DNA from: Algoriphagus halophilus
Lineage (GTDB): Bacteria > Bacteroidota > Bacteroidia > Cytophagales > Cyclobacteriaceae
Length of the DNA stretch: 64,000 nucleotides
Direction: 5' to 3'
NCBI RefSeq assembly: GCF_900129785.1
Contig: NZ_FSRC01000001.1
Location: forward strand, 2,604,001-2,668,000
Part shown: in pieces, positions 41,522-51,198 of the stretch
Numbering within the stretch: position 1 is the stretch's first letter
Layout: every line of letters begins with the position of its first letter
Program-made: the position numbers and the translations under genes
Notes under the pieces: generated by a model
What the model saw: the letters and a program-made list of their open reading frames with translations, nothing else
Databases searched by the model: none
What the model was told of the DNA's origin: nothing

Positions 41522-42757
41522 ATGAAGCTTAGAACAAACATCCTTTTCTCATTTTTTCTACTGGCATTTCTAGCCATCCATCCGGCTTTTTCACAGAAGA
41601 AGCTAAACAGCCTCAATCAAGCACTTCGGTATTCGAGGTACTCTAGATTAGGACTAAAAATCATTCCTATCAAAGAGAATGAGACCGATTATAAATTGCA
41701 GATGGTCGTAGAGAAAATTGAAGAAGATATCAACTTCAATACATTTAGTTTCTCTTACATGATCCTCAACAGTTATGATCAAGAGATCATGGATGATGAG
41801 GTAACAATTCTTACAGAAAATGATATCAAGCTAGATACAGAAAGGCATTGGTTCTTTGAAAAGACTGTCAGCATTCCGGCAGATCAAGAAGTTGCAGTAG
41901 CTTTACTTTCTGTGTTGGATACAAGGCAGGCGGATGAATATTATTACCATATTGACTTGAAAAGTCCTTTTGTCTTTGAGCAACCCTCTTTTGGAGCCTA
42001 TTATGCCAATAACGTTCCCTTTGACCAAAATTTCTTAACTAAAGGTCAGTCCCTTCTCTTCAAATCAGAGGAAGGTCCTAGTCTTCATGAATTTTATTAT
42101 CCGGCTACCTTCGATGTCCCTTACCCCCCTATGGAGACGAAACCTGCCACTGTACCCAAAGAACTGGAAGTAATAGATGAAGGAGATTTTCTAACCAATG
42201 TACCTGAAAGCTTGGATAATGAAGGGTATTATTTCATTCAAGGTGACACCAGCGCTAGCACTGGATTGTTATTGAAAACCACCCACGAGGCATTCCCTAA
42301 AGTGAAAGATTGGGAGGAAATGATTCAAATGGTCACCTATATATCCACCAGAAAAGAACATGAAACCTTACTTGCAGCGGAAGATAAAAAGAAAGCGCTA
42401 GATGAATATTGGTATAATTTGACCCGAAACCCGGACATTGCAAAAGACTTAATTCGTGAGTATTTCCGTCAGATCGAGTTTGCAAACATCTTATTTACAG
42501 ACTTTAAAGAAGGTTGGAAAACAGATCGAGGGATGATCTATGTGGTCATGGGGCCACCGAATGAGGTCAACTTTTATCAGGATAGAGAAGTATGGACTTA
42601 CATGGGTATGAATGAGAGTTCAAAAATTCGCTTTACTTTTGTCCGAGTTAAGAATATTCTAAACCCACACTATTACTCGCTGAACCGCTCCAGAGCATAT
42701 CAGCCTGTTTGGTTTAAAAACATATCCATATGGAGAAGCGGAAAGATGGCTTTCTGA
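41522..42757 (+). CDS. Secreted GWxTD-domain protein
   Basis: The 411-residue protein has a signal peptide (about 1-24, ending PAFSQ). The C-terminal GWxTD domain (about 270-405) contains the name-giving GWKTDRGMIYVVMGPP (about 336-351). The middle region is beta-rich. This domain is widespread in Bacteroidota and some other phyla and has no settled function. Secretion suggests an envelope role. The following rlmB gene starts 28 nt before this gene ends, so the two genes are tightly packed and co-transcribed. Confidence 0.85.
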   Translation: MKLRTNILFSFFLLAFLAIHPAFSQKKLNSLNQALRYSRYSRLGLKIIPIKENETDYKLQMVVEKIEEDINFNTFSFSYMILNSYDQEIMDDEVTILTENDIKLDTERHWFFEKTVSIPADQEVAVALLSVLDTRQADEYYYHIDLKSPFVFEQPSFGAYYANNVPFDQNFLTKGQSLLFKSEEGPSLHEFYYPATFDVPYPPMETKPATVPKELEVIDEGDFLTNVPESLDNEGYYFIQGDTSASTGLLLKTTHEAFPKVKDWEEMIQMVTYISTRKEHETLLAAEDKKKALDEYWYNLTRNPDIAKDLIREYFRQIEFANILFTDFKEGWKTDRGMIYVVMGPPNEVNFYQDREVWTYMGMNESSKIRFTFVRVKNILNPHYYSLNRSRAYQPVWFKNISIWRSGKMAF

Positions 42758-43509
42758 TTGATAAAGGAGCAACCGAGAAAGATTTTCTTTTTGGGACAAG
42801 AGCTGTCATGGAGGCAATCCATGCAGGAAAAGAAATAGACAAAGTACTGATTCAAAAAGAGTTAAACAACGACTTGATCAAGGAATTGCTGAAGCTCTGC
42901 AAAGCAGATGGCGTCCCTGTAGTTCGAGTACCAGATGCGAAACTCAATAGAATAACCCGTAAAAATCACCAAGGGGTGGTAGCGTACATTTCTTCCATTG
43001 AGTATGCCTCATTGGATCATGTCATTGAAACTTGCTTTTCTGCTGGAAAATCCCCTTTGATATTGATTTTGGATAGAATTACGGATGTCAGGAATTTTGG
43101 TGCCATTGCAAGGTCTGCTGAGTGCGCCGGGGTGGATGCCATTGTCATCCCCTCCAAAGGAAGTGCACAGATTAATTCGGATGCGGTAAAAACTTCTGCC
43201 GGTGCTTTGAATTTCTTACCGGTAGCCAGAGTCAAAAACCTCTTCTATACCTGTAGGGATTTGCAAAAAAGCGGGCTGACTTTAATTGCCATCACTGAAA
43301 AGACGGATAAGAGCATGTATGAAGCTGATTTTTCAGCTCCTGTAGCCATGATCATGGGCTCGGAAGAAGATGGAATTTCAAATGAGCTAATGGGAATAGT
43401 AGACGAAAAAGTGAATATCCCAATGCTTGGTAAAATTGAGAGTTTAAATGTTTCAGTTTCTGCCGGGGTAGCCATTTATGAGGCTATGAGGCAACGAACA
43501 AACAAATAA
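42730..43509 (+). CDS. rlmB: 23S rRNA (guanosine-2'-O-)-methyltransferase RlmB, TrmH family
   Basis: The 259-residue SPOUT methyltransferase should 2'-O-methylate one guanosine of 23S rRNA. An N-terminal substrate-binding domain (about 15-85, FLFGTRAVMEAI at 19-30) precedes the knotted domain with the three SPOUT motifs ILDRITDVRNFGAIARSAEC, MGSEEDGIS and IPMLGKIESLNVSVSAGVAIYE (about 231-252). The start overlaps the GWxTD gene by 28 nt. The chosen ATG gives the family-typical charged leader before the domain. The TrmH superfamily is certain, and the exact target base is assigned from similarity to RlmB. Confidence 0.88.
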   Translation: MEKRKDGFLIDKGATEKDFLFGTRAVMEAIHAGKEIDKVLIQKELNNDLIKELLKLCKADGVPVVRVPDAKLNRITRKNHQGVVAYISSIEYASLDHVIETCFSAGKSPLILILDRITDVRNFGAIARSAECAGVDAIVIPSKGSAQINSDAVKTSAGALNFLPVARVKNLFYTCRDLQKSGLTLIAITEKTDKSMYEADFSAPVAMIMGSEEDGISNELMGIVDEKVNIPMLGKIESLNVSVSAGVAIYEAMRQRTNK

Positions 43510-43517
43510 GGTTCTTG

Positions 43518-43552
43518 GGGAAGGTCAAACAAAGTCCTTCCCTTTCTTTTTT
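43518..43552 (+). terminator. Terminator of rlmB overlapping the end of manC
   Basis: GGGAAGG (43518-43524) and CCTTCCC (43536-43542) form a perfect 7-bp stem followed by TTTCTTTTTT. The right arm and T-tract lie within the last codons of the convergent manC gene. Confidence 0.7.
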
Positions 43553-44613
43553 GCATTGGCCACAAACTCTCTGAATTTTTTTTCTGCATCCAGCTTACAA
43601 ATCAGAATGACATTATCCGATTCATTCACCAGGTAATTATCTAATCCCTGGACCACCACCAGTTTATCGCTGCTGACTTTTACATAAGAATTTTCTGTAT
43701 CGTACAAGATGGCATTTCCCTCCACTACATTGTTTTTCTTATCCTTTTTCTTTAATTCATGGAGGCTATTCCAAGAACCTAAATCGGACCAACCAAAAGT
43801 AGCTGGGATCACATACACCTGATCTGAATGCTCCATAATCCCATTGTCAATGGATATATTTTTTAACAAAGAATAGGCTTTGGTGATGAATTCATGTTCA
43901 TTTTCTTTACCAAGAAACTCAATCCCCTCATTAAATACCTCAGACACATCAGGCATATATTTTTCATAGGCAGAGATAATGCTGGAAACCTTCCAAATAA
44001 ACATCCCGGAATTCCATACAAAATCACCGCTCTCCAAAAAGGTTTTGGCAAGTTTCAAATTAGGCTTTTCGGTAAATGTTTTGACCTTAAAAATCTCCTG
44101 ACCTTCCTCTTCCAGGTATTGAATATACCCATAGCCGGTTTCCGGTCGATTGGGCTGAATTCCCATGGTAATTAATCTACCCTCTGTCTGAGCTGCATGA
44201 CATGCTTGATCGATGGCAGCATGAAACTTATTTTCCTGCGTAATTAAATGATCTGCTGGAGCGACCACTAAGGTAGCCTTAGGGTCAATGGCATTGATTT
44301 TATAGACAGCATAAGCAATGCAGGTAGCTGTATTTCTCCGGAGCGGCTCTGTCAGGATCTGGTTATCGCTTATTTCAGGTAACTGCTCCTTGACTAAATC
44401 AAAGTACTGTTGATTCGTTACCACATAAAACTTATCTGGACTGGAAATTTCCTGAAACCGATCATAGGTCATTTGGAGCAAGGTCCTGCCAGTACCTAGA
44501 ATATCTAAAAATTGCTTCGGTCGGTCGTTCCGACTGTATGGCCAAAATCTGGAGCCAATGCCCCCTGCCATAATGACGATATATGGTTTTACCTGCATTT
44601 TGGGTTTAAACAA
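43525..44613 (-). CDS. manC: Mannose-1-phosphate guanylyltransferase
   Basis: The enzyme makes GDP-mannose from mannose-1-phosphate and GTP for cell-surface polysaccharide. The 362-residue protein carries the nucleotidyltransferase signature MAGGIGSRFWPYSRNDRPKQ (about 15-34), the VAPADHLI block (about 117-124), TFTEKPN (about 181-187) and WNSGMFIW (about 202-209). The short form without the C-terminal isomerase domain of bifunctional enzymes is present. An alternative start is the Met at 44598. Its 5' end overlaps the kdsD-like gene by 8 nt, so both sugar-phosphate genes are co-translated. The cytoplasmic location is typical. Confidence 0.9.
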   Translation of the reverse strand: MFKPKMQVKPYIVIMAGGIGSRFWPYSRNDRPKQFLDILGTGRTLLQMTYDRFQEISSPDKFYVVTNQQYFDLVKEQLPEISDNQILTEPLRRNTATCIAYAVYKINAIDPKATLVVAPADHLITQENKFHAAIDQACHAAQTEGRLITMGIQPNRPETGYGYIQYLEEEGQEIFKVKTFTEKPNLKLAKTFLESGDFVWNSGMFIWKVSSIISAYEKYMPDVSEVFNEGIEFLGKENEHEFITKAYSLLKNISIDNGIMEHSDQVYVIPATFGWSDLGSWNSLHELKKKDKKNNVVEGNAILYDTENSYVKVSSDKLVVVQGLDNYLVNESDNVILICKLDAEKKFREFVANAKKKGKDFV

Positions 44614-45574
44614 TTCCTTCTTTCATCAAATCATGAATATGAACAAATCCAGCGATTTTGTCCCCATCCATGGCTACAAGTTGTGTGATATTATGACTTT
44701 TCATCTGATTTAATGCACGAATGGCAAATTCATCTTGTGAAATAGTCTTTGGGTTTACCGTCATAATATCCCCTGCAGTTAGCTTTTGGATATCCAGGCT
44801 TTTCTCCAACATCCTTCTCAAATCCCCATCAGTAATGATCCCTTTTAAGTTTCCCCCCGAATCAATGACCGCTGTGGCTCCCAATCGTTTTCCTGAGATT
44901 TCTACAATTACTTCTGCCAACCCCGCTGCTTCATTCACCATAGGCAATTGCTCTTTGTTCAATAAATCCTTGACTTTAAGATACAACTGTTTTCCAAGAG
45001 ATCCTCCCGGGTGGTATTTGGCAAAATCCTCTGAGGTAAAGCCTCTCGCCTCCAATAAACAAACTGCCAAAGCATCCCCCATGGCCATATGCGTAGTGGT
45101 ACTGGTGGTGGGAGCTAAATTATGCGGGCAAGCTTCTTCTCCTATGGTTGCATTCAGGACATAATCTGCATGTTCTGCCAAATAACTTTTGACATTACTG
45201 ACAAGTGCAACCAGTACAGATCCTGATTTTTTTAGAAGAGGAACCAACACTTTAATCTCAGGAGTATTTCCACTTTTAGAAATGCAAATCACCACATCAT
45301 CCTCCTGGATCATCCCTAAGTCACCATGAATAGCATCTGCCGCATGCATAAATAGAGCAGGTGTTCCGGTTGAATTTAAAGTTGCTACAATTTTATTGGC
45401 AACAATGGCACTTTTCCCGACACCTGTGATTACCACTCTTCCCGTTGAGTTTAAAATCCTTTCCACACATGCCTCAAAATCACCATCTATATACTCTACT
45501 AAATTTAAAACAGCATTCGCCTCATTTTGCAATACCCGAGTGGCTGTATTTCTAATATTTTTAGTTAAATTCAA
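44606..45574 (-). CDS. kdsD: KpsF/GutQ-family arabinose-5-phosphate isomerase
   Basis: The 322-residue protein has a SIS sugar-isomerase domain (about 35-185, VITGVGKSAIVANKI and CISKSGNTPEI) followed by two CBS domains (about 205-320). It should convert ribulose-5-phosphate to arabinose-5-phosphate for Kdo synthesis in lipopolysaccharide. The CBS pair is standard for the KdsD/KpsF type. It overlaps manC by 8 nt, linking Kdo and GDP-mannose supply. A -7 box TACCTTTG lies 30 nt upstream of the start. recQ is transcribed divergently. Confidence 0.88.
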   Translation of the reverse strand: MNLTKNIRNTATRVLQNEANAVLNLVEYIDGDFEACVERILNSTGRVVITGVGKSAIVANKIVATLNSTGTPALFMHAADAIHGDLGMIQEDDVVICISKSGNTPEIKVLVPLLKKSGSVLVALVSNVKSYLAEHADYVLNATIGEEACPHNLAPTTSTTTHMAMGDALAVCLLEARGFTSEDFAKYHPGGSLGKQLYLKVKDLLNKEQLPMVNEAAGLAEVIVEISGKRLGATAVIDSGGNLKGIITDGDLRRMLEKSLDIQKLTAGDIMTVNPKTISQDEFAIRALNQMKSHNITQLVAMDGDKIAGFVHIHDLMKEGIV

Positions 45575-45603
45575 TTTTACCTGCGTTTATGAGTATTTTC
45601 GTA

Positions 45604-45611
45604 CAAAGGTA
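45604..45611 (-). promoter_or_regulatory. -7 box of the kdsD-manC operon
   Basis: TACCTTTG on the minus strand matches TAnnTTTG, with an expected leader of about 26 nt before the ATG at 45574. The -33 element is not clear. Confidence 0.45.
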
Positions 45612-45672
45612 TAAAAGTAATTAATCATTCCTGTTTACAGGCTAAGAGCACCCTTTAAAGCACCTGTTTCAA

Positions 45673-47850
45673 GTGGAAGAAAAAGTAAAATCAGAACTCA
45701 AAAAAATATTTGGCTTTAGCCAGTTCCGTGGGAATCAAGAACCCATCGTCGATAATTTACTAAGCCAAAAAAACACCTTCGTCATCATGCCGACTGGGGC
45801 GGGGAAGTCATTGTGTTATCAATTGCCAGCAGTTGTGTCTGATGGTACGGCGATAGTCATATCGCCTTTGATTGCATTGATGAAAAATCAGGTAGACCAA
45901 CTGAATGCCATTGGTATCAATGCCCATTTCCTAAATTCAACGCTGAATAAATCAGAGGCGACAAAAGTGAAAAATGAGGTATTAAGCAAAAAAACCAAGT
46001 TGCTTTATGTGGCACCGGAATCTCTCACTAAGGAAGAAAATGTCACGTTTCTCAAATCAGCACATTTGAGTTTTGTGGCGATTGATGAGGCACACTGTAT
46101 CTCAGAATGGGGACATGATTTTCGGCCTGAATACCGAAAAATAAAATCCATAGTGGCTCAAATAGCCCCTAATCTACCTATCATCGCTTTGACCGCTACT
46201 GCCACCCCTAAAGTGCAGCAAGACATACAACGAAACCTTCAGATGGAGGAAGCAGATTTGTTCAAGTCTTCCTTTAATCGAACCAATTTGTATTACGAGG
46301 TTAGGCCCAAATTAAAAAATGAGTCTAAAAAGCAGCTGATTAAGTTCATCAAGTCCCATAAAGGAAAGTCCGGAATCATCTATTGCCTGAGTAGAAAAAA
46401 GGTAGAAGAAATCGCCCAACTCCTTCAGGTAAATCAAATCAATGCAGCTCCCTATCATGCGGGATTGGAATCAGCCGTCCGGATAAAAAATCAAGATGAT
46501 TTTTTAAATGAGGAGCTAGACGTCATTGTGGCCACCATCGCCTTCGGGATGGGGATTGATAAACCGGATGTCCGTTACGTGATCCATTACGATGTACCCA
46601 AATCACTAGAAGGGTATTACCAGGAAACCGGAAGAGCAGGTCGCGACGGGCTGGAAGGACATTGCCTCATGTTTTACAAGTACGAGGACATTGTCAAATT
46701 GGACAAGTTCAATAAAGACAAACCTGTTACCGAACGAGAGAATGCACGGGTTTTACTTCAGGAAATGGCAGCCTACGCCGAAACCGGAGTATGTAGAAGG
46801 AAGTTTATCCTGAATTATTTTGGGGAGACATTCGAAAAGGATTGTGGATACTGTGATAATTGTAAGAGAGACCGCGAGATTTTTGAGGGGATGACCTACA
46901 TACAAACCGCATTGGAAGCAGCCCTTCAAACCAATGAACGGTTTGGACTTGAGCACCTGGTGAAAGTAATCATTGGAGAGCCTACCGAATACGTCACCAG
47001 CTACAAACACGATCAGCTTCCTGTATTTGGAAAAGGAAAAGAAGTTCCTGAAAAATATTGGACTTCCATCATCCGGCAAGCCATGATTTTTGACCTGTTA
47101 GAAAAGGATATTGAATCATTTGGCGTGTTGAAGCTTACTCCAAAGGGTAAAGAATTTATAGAAGCACCCTATTCTGTCAATCTGTATAAGGATCACGATT
47201 ACGCGACAGAAGACCCATCCAGTACTCCTGATGTACCAATTACAGCAGGGATTGCTTATGATGAAAAACTATTTGAGCTCCTCAAAGCGGAGCGAAAAAA
47301 AGTAGCAAAGTCAAAAGGCTTACCACCTTATGTCATCTTCCAAGACCCTTCTTTGGAAGAAATGGCAACCGTTTACCCAACGACTCGAGAGGAACTTGCC
47401 CAAATCAACGGTGTTGGTATGGGAAAAGTCGCTAAATTTGGTGCGTCATTCTTGAGGATTATTTCTACCTATGTAGAAGAAAATGAGATTGAGACTGCTT
47501 CAGAAGTGGTAGTGAAGTCAGCAGGATCAAGGTCAAAAATAAAAATTACGATTATCCAACAGATTGATCGTAAAATAGACTTAGATGAAATTGCGGACAA
47601 CTTGAACATCAGCATGTCTGAACTTCTTCAGGAAATTGAGCAAATTATCTATAGTGGAACAAAATTAAATATCGATTACTACATTGAACACATCATGGAT
47701 GAGGAACGTGAGGATTTACTCCATGATTATTTCATGAATGCAGAAAGCGATCGAATTAAAGATGCTTTGGAAGAACTGGAAGACGAGGATTTCGCAGAAG
47801 ATGAATTGCGGGTCTATCGAATCAAGTTTATTTCCGAGCATGCTAATTAA
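45673..47850 (+). CDS. recQ: ATP-dependent DNA helicase RecQ
   Basis: The 725-residue enzyme has the helicase core with motif I TGAGKS (41-46), DEAH (138-141), the aromatic-rich loop of RecQ (EWGHDFRPEYRK) and motif VI QETGRAGRDG. A zinc site (CRRKFILNYFG, then CGYCDNC, about 374-397) and an RQC winged helix follow. The C-terminal HRDC domain (about 530-605) is followed by an extra acidic region. It unwinds DNA in recombination and fork repair. The start codon is GTG at 45673, the only start that keeps the conserved first helix (ELKKIFGFSQFRG). purD follows after 14 nt. Confidence 0.94.
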   Translation: MEEKVKSELKKIFGFSQFRGNQEPIVDNLLSQKNTFVIMPTGAGKSLCYQLPAVVSDGTAIVISPLIALMKNQVDQLNAIGINAHFLNSTLNKSEATKVKNEVLSKKTKLLYVAPESLTKEENVTFLKSAHLSFVAIDEAHCISEWGHDFRPEYRKIKSIVAQIAPNLPIIALTATATPKVQQDIQRNLQMEEADLFKSSFNRTNLYYEVRPKLKNESKKQLIKFIKSHKGKSGIIYCLSRKKVEEIAQLLQVNQINAAPYHAGLESAVRIKNQDDFLNEELDVIVATIAFGMGIDKPDVRYVIHYDVPKSLEGYYQETGRAGRDGLEGHCLMFYKYEDIVKLDKFNKDKPVTERENARVLLQEMAAYAETGVCRRKFILNYFGETFEKDCGYCDNCKRDREIFEGMTYIQTALEAALQTNERFGLEHLVKVIIGEPTEYVTSYKHDQLPVFGKGKEVPEKYWTSIIRQAMIFDLLEKDIESFGVLKLTPKGKEFIEAPYSVNLYKDHDYATEDPSSTPDVPITAGIAYDEKLFELLKAERKKVAKSKGLPPYVIFQDPSLEEMATVYPTTREELAQINGVGMGKVAKFGASFLRIISTYVEENEIETASEVVVKSAGSRSKIKITIIQQIDRKIDLDEIADNLNISMSELLQEIEQIIYSGTKLNIDYYIEHIMDEEREDLLHDYFMNAESDRIKDALEELEDEDFAEDELRVYRIKFISEHAN

Positions 47851-47864
47851 CGTGAATTGAGTCA

Positions 47865-49154
47865 ATGAATATACTCTTATTAGGCAGCGGAGGCAGAGAA
47901 CATGCTTTCGCCTGGAAAATTGTACAAAGCCCAAAATGCACACAGCTATATGTGGCTCCTGGAAATGCTGGAACTTCAAGCATTGCAAAAAACATCCCAC
48001 TTTCAATTACTGATTTTGAAGGAATAAAAAATTTTATTCTTGAGCATTCCATTGAGTTGGTTGTGGTAGGCCCAGAAGAGCCTTTGGTAAAAGGTGTAGT
48101 GGATTACCTGCAAAACGAGTCCGAGACCGCATCTATCCCCGTAGTTGGTCCTTCTCAACTTGGAGCTACCCTAGAGGGAAGTAAGGACTTCTCCAAAAGA
48201 TTTATGCAGCGCAACCATGTTCCAACTGCGGCTTATGAGACTTTCACCGCAGAGGATATTGAAGCAGGACTTGCTTATCTGGAAACTCAAAACTTGCCTA
48301 TCGTTTTAAAAGCAGATGGGCTTGCTGCAGGCAAAGGAGTATTGATCTGCCAAACTTTGGAGGAAGCCAAGGAATCCTTCAAGGAAATGCTGATCGATCA
48401 TAAGTTTGGCGCAGCCTCAGCGAAAGTGGTTGTAGAAGAATTCCTTCAAGGAATCGAGCTTTCGGTATTTGTGGCTACGGATGGAAAGAGTTACAAAATT
48501 TTACCTGAAGCCAAAGATTATAAGAGAATCGGTGAAGGTGATACGGGTTTGAATACCGGAGGAATGGGTGCTGTAAGCCCTGTGATTTTCGCCGATGAAG
48601 CCTACATGAAAAAAGTAGAGGAATTGGTAGTCAAACCTACTGTAGATGGTCTATCTAAAGAAAATATCCCTTACAAAGGTTTTCTGTTCATAGGATTGAT
48701 GAATAACAACGGGCAGCCTTATGTAATAGAATACAATGTAAGAATGGGAGACCCTGAAACAGAGGCAGTACTACCACGAATCACCAGTGATTTTGTGGAC
48801 TTACTGGTAGGCATTGGAACGGGAACCTTGGACCAATACCAATTGGAAATTTCTCCTGAATATGCCACTACTGTAGTCATGGTGAGCGGAGGATATCCTG
48901 AATCTTATCAAAAAGGATTTCCGATTAGCTTACCACAAGAGGCCGAGCATACGATTGTTTTCCATGCCGGAACCTCTACAAACGATAAGAACCAGTTGGT
49001 AAACCAAGGCGGTAGAGTGTTGGCAGTTACTGGAATGGGCAAAACTCTAGAATCGGCTTTAACTAACGCTTTTTCCACAGTTGAAAATATTACTTGGGAA
49101 AAATCGTATTACAGAAAAGATATCGGTCAAGATATCTTGAATCTGATGAAGTAA
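47865..49154 (+). CDS. purD: Phosphoribosylamine-glycine ligase
   Basis: This is the second step of purine synthesis: phosphoribosylamine, glycine and ATP give glycinamide ribonucleotide. The 429-residue length is normal for PurD. The N-terminal LLLGSGGREHAFAWKI (about 3-18), the ATP-grasp region with LKADGLAAGKGV (about 144-155), and GFLFIGLM...PYVIEYNVRMGDPETE (about 269-300) are the family signatures. It starts 14 nt after recQ, probably on the same transcript, although the functions are unrelated. Confidence 0.95.
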   Translation: MNILLLGSGGREHAFAWKIVQSPKCTQLYVAPGNAGTSSIAKNIPLSITDFEGIKNFILEHSIELVVVGPEEPLVKGVVDYLQNESETASIPVVGPSQLGATLEGSKDFSKRFMQRNHVPTAAYETFTAEDIEAGLAYLETQNLPIVLKADGLAAGKGVLICQTLEEAKESFKEMLIDHKFGAASAKVVVEEFLQGIELSVFVATDGKSYKILPEAKDYKRIGEGDTGLNTGGMGAVSPVIFADEAYMKKVEELVVKPTVDGLSKENIPYKGFLFIGLMNNNGQPYVIEYNVRMGDPETEAVLPRITSDFVDLLVGIGTGTLDQYQLEISPEYATTVVMVSGGYPESYQKGFPISLPQEAEHTIVFHAGTSTNDKNQLVNQGGRVLAVTGMGKTLESALTNAFSTVENITWEKSYYRKDIGQDILNLMK

Positions 49155-49196
49155 ACCCAATCTTACCCAGGATCAAGGTCCTGTAAATATATACTT

Positions 49197-50741
49197 ATGA
49201 GTGGATGTACTACTTGCTCGACCTCCTCTGGAGGTACCGGTGGCTGCCAAAATAATGGGAGTTGCGGAACGAGTGATTGCAATAAAATGAACTCATTTGA
49301 CTGGTTAGGTCATATGGGAATTCCAGAGGTGGACACCTTTGATATCGTGGAAGTGAAGTTTAAAGGGGGGCGAAAAGATTATTACAGAAATGTCGATTAC
49401 CTTCCTTTGACGACAGGTGACCCTGTAGTCGTGGATGTACCCAATGGACATCATATTGGTTACGTTTCCCTGCAAGGTGAATTGGTTCGCCTACAGATGC
49501 AGAAGCGAAAAATCAAAAATGATGATGAAATACTCAGAATCTACAGAAAAGCTACTGAAAAAGATTTGGAAAAGTGGGCTGAGGCCAAAAACCGAGAAAT
49601 CCCCACCTTGTATCGATGCAAGCAAATCGTGGAAGAACTCGGTTTGAAAATGAAAATGTCTGATATCGAATACCAGGCAGATAATTCAAAAGCTACATTT
49701 TACTATTCAGCAGACGAACGGGTTGACTTTAGGGAGTTGATAAAAGTCCTAGCTGGTGAATTCCGCATTCGAGTGGAGATGCGCCAGATCAGTCTTCGTC
49801 AAGAAGCTGGTAGAATCGGAGGTTTAGGAGTTTGTGGGAGAGAATTATGCTGCTCAACCTGGTTGGTAGATTTCAAAAATGTCAGCACTTCTGCAGCTCG
49901 CTACCAAAATTTATCTCTTAATCCGGGCAAGCTCAGCGGGCAGTGCGGGAGATTAAAATGCTGCCTTAATTATGAATTGGACACCTATATGGATGCCATC
50001 AAAGACATCCCTCAAATTGAGCGTCCACTTCAAACAGAATCGGGCCCTGCCAAACTCCAAAAAACCGACATCTTCAGAAAAATGATGTGGTTTAGCTATA
50101 ATAACGAAAATGATTGGCATAGCATCAGCTGCGAGCGTGTGACTGAGATTTTGGAAATCAATGCAAAAGGGGTCAAAGTTTTTAACCTTCAGGTAAATGA
50201 AGCATCGGATATAGAGGATCTTGCTGCTAAATCTACGAGGGAACTTGAACTTCTGGACAAGAAATTCTCTACTGGCAAAAAGAAGAGAAAATCCAGAAAT
50301 AAATCCAGAAACAACTCCAACACAACTCAACAAACCGCTGATTCCAATAGGAATCAAAAAGCAAATCCAGCACCTTCTAAGGAGGCAGCTCCACAGCAGG
50401 CTAATCCAAATCAACCAGGGGAACCTAAAAGAAAAAAGAATCGAAACAATAGAAACCGGAATAGGAATCAACAGGCCACTCCGCCAGCGCAAGGAAATAA
50501 TCCTCCTAAAAGACCAGGCGGAAATAAACCTAATCCCAACCAACCCGGAGAAAAAAGACAAAACAAGCCTCGAAACCAGGAAGGGAAGAAACAACATCCT
50601 AACCCTAAACAAGGTCCTAAGTCTGCCCCTAAAGGAGAAGGCAAACCAACCCCTAAACCAGAAGGTAAATCAGGAGGTAAAAGAAAATTTCCACCTAGGA
50701 AAAATCAAGGGCCCAATCCAAATTCATCTGGAAATGAATAG
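49197..50741 (+). CDS. PSP1-domain protein, RicT-like, with a long disordered basic tail
   Basis: The 514-residue cytoplasmic protein has a Cys-rich N-terminus (C4, C7, C17, C23, C28) and a PSP1 domain (about 45-300). The conserved cysteine pairs GVCGRELCC (about 220-228) and GQCGRLKCCL (about 246-255) are the likely FeS ligands of RicT, whose complex controls RNase Y-linked RNA maturation in Bacillus. From about residue 357 the sequence is low-complexity, rich in Lys, Asn, Arg, Pro and Gln, and surely disordered. A nucleic-acid-binding role for the tail is inferred. gldH starts 8 nt before this gene ends. Confidence 0.85.
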   Translation: MSGCTTCSTSSGGTGGCQNNGSCGTSDCNKMNSFDWLGHMGIPEVDTFDIVEVKFKGGRKDYYRNVDYLPLTTGDPVVVDVPNGHHIGYVSLQGELVRLQMQKRKIKNDDEILRIYRKATEKDLEKWAEAKNREIPTLYRCKQIVEELGLKMKMSDIEYQADNSKATFYYSADERVDFRELIKVLAGEFRIRVEMRQISLRQEAGRIGGLGVCGRELCCSTWLVDFKNVSTSAARYQNLSLNPGKLSGQCGRLKCCLNYELDTYMDAIKDIPQIERPLQTESGPAKLQKTDIFRKMMWFSYNNENDWHSISCERVTEILEINAKGVKVFNLQVNEASDIEDLAAKSTRELELLDKKFSTGKKKRKSRNKSRNNSNTTQQTADSNRNQKANPAPSKEAAPQQANPNQPGEPKRKKNRNNRNRNRNQQATPPAQGNNPPKRPGGNKPNPNQPGEKRQNKPRNQEGKKQHPNPKQGPKSAPKGEGKPTPKPEGKSGGKRKFPPRKNQGPNPNSSGNE

Positions 50742-51189
50742 GGTTTTTGTTTTCCTTATTGCGTTAATGGGTTTAGGTATTTCATCCTGTTCCGATGATC
50801 GGGTTTTTGAGGAATTCAAAGCATTACCCACTCAAAACTGGGCAATGGAGGATAGTCTTCATTTTGATTTAAGTGCTGTTCAGTTGCAAGACAATCAAAG
50901 TCTTATCGCGTTTCGGTTTAATGAGGAATACGCTTTTTCCAATTGCTATGTAAGGGTACTCAGTCAGGACTCCACTGGAACCATTATTGAAAATAAATTA
51001 ATCAATGTTCCATTGTTTGATTCGAAAACAGGAGAACCTCTGGGTGATGGGTTTGGAAGCACCTATACCTTTTATGACTCTCTTCCTTTTCAATTACCTA
51101 ACCACACCAAGAAAGTCACCCTCTTACAATATATGAGGCAAAATCAGCTTCCGGGCATTGAAGCTGTTGGATTAAAAATCCTCCAATAA
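50734..51189 (+). CDS. gldH: Gliding-motility lipoprotein GldH
   Basis: The 151-residue lipoprotein has a signal ending ISSC (Cys19). The body contains FDLSAVQLQDNQSLIAFRFNEEYAFSN-like strands and the C-terminal block LPFQLPNHTKKVTLLQYMRQNQLPGIEAVGLKIL, which fit the GldH family. GldH belongs to the gliding and type IX secretion gene set in Flavobacterium. Its presence does not prove that this organism glides, because non-gliding relatives keep it. I use the ATG at 50734; the frame is open further upstream but only through the low-complexity tail of the preceding gene, which it overlaps by 8 nt. Confidence 0.85.
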   Translation: MNRVFVFLIALMGLGISSCSDDRVFEEFKALPTQNWAMEDSLHFDLSAVQLQDNQSLIAFRFNEEYAFSNCYVRVLSQDSTGTIIENKLINVPLFDSKTGEPLGDGFGSTYTFYDSLPFQLPNHTKKVTLLQYMRQNQLPGIEAVGLKILQ

Positions 51190-51198
51190 CATAACAAG

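Noticed and set aside
50260..50720. Repeat-like A-rich segment as a mobile or CRISPR-like repeat
   Set aside because: It is low-complexity codon usage for a Lys/Asn/Pro-rich tail, with no regular repeat-spacer pattern.
50221..50733. A long upstream extension of the gldH frame
   Set aside because: It runs through the low-complexity tail of the ricT-like gene in another frame. The lipoprotein signal peptide begins at 50734.
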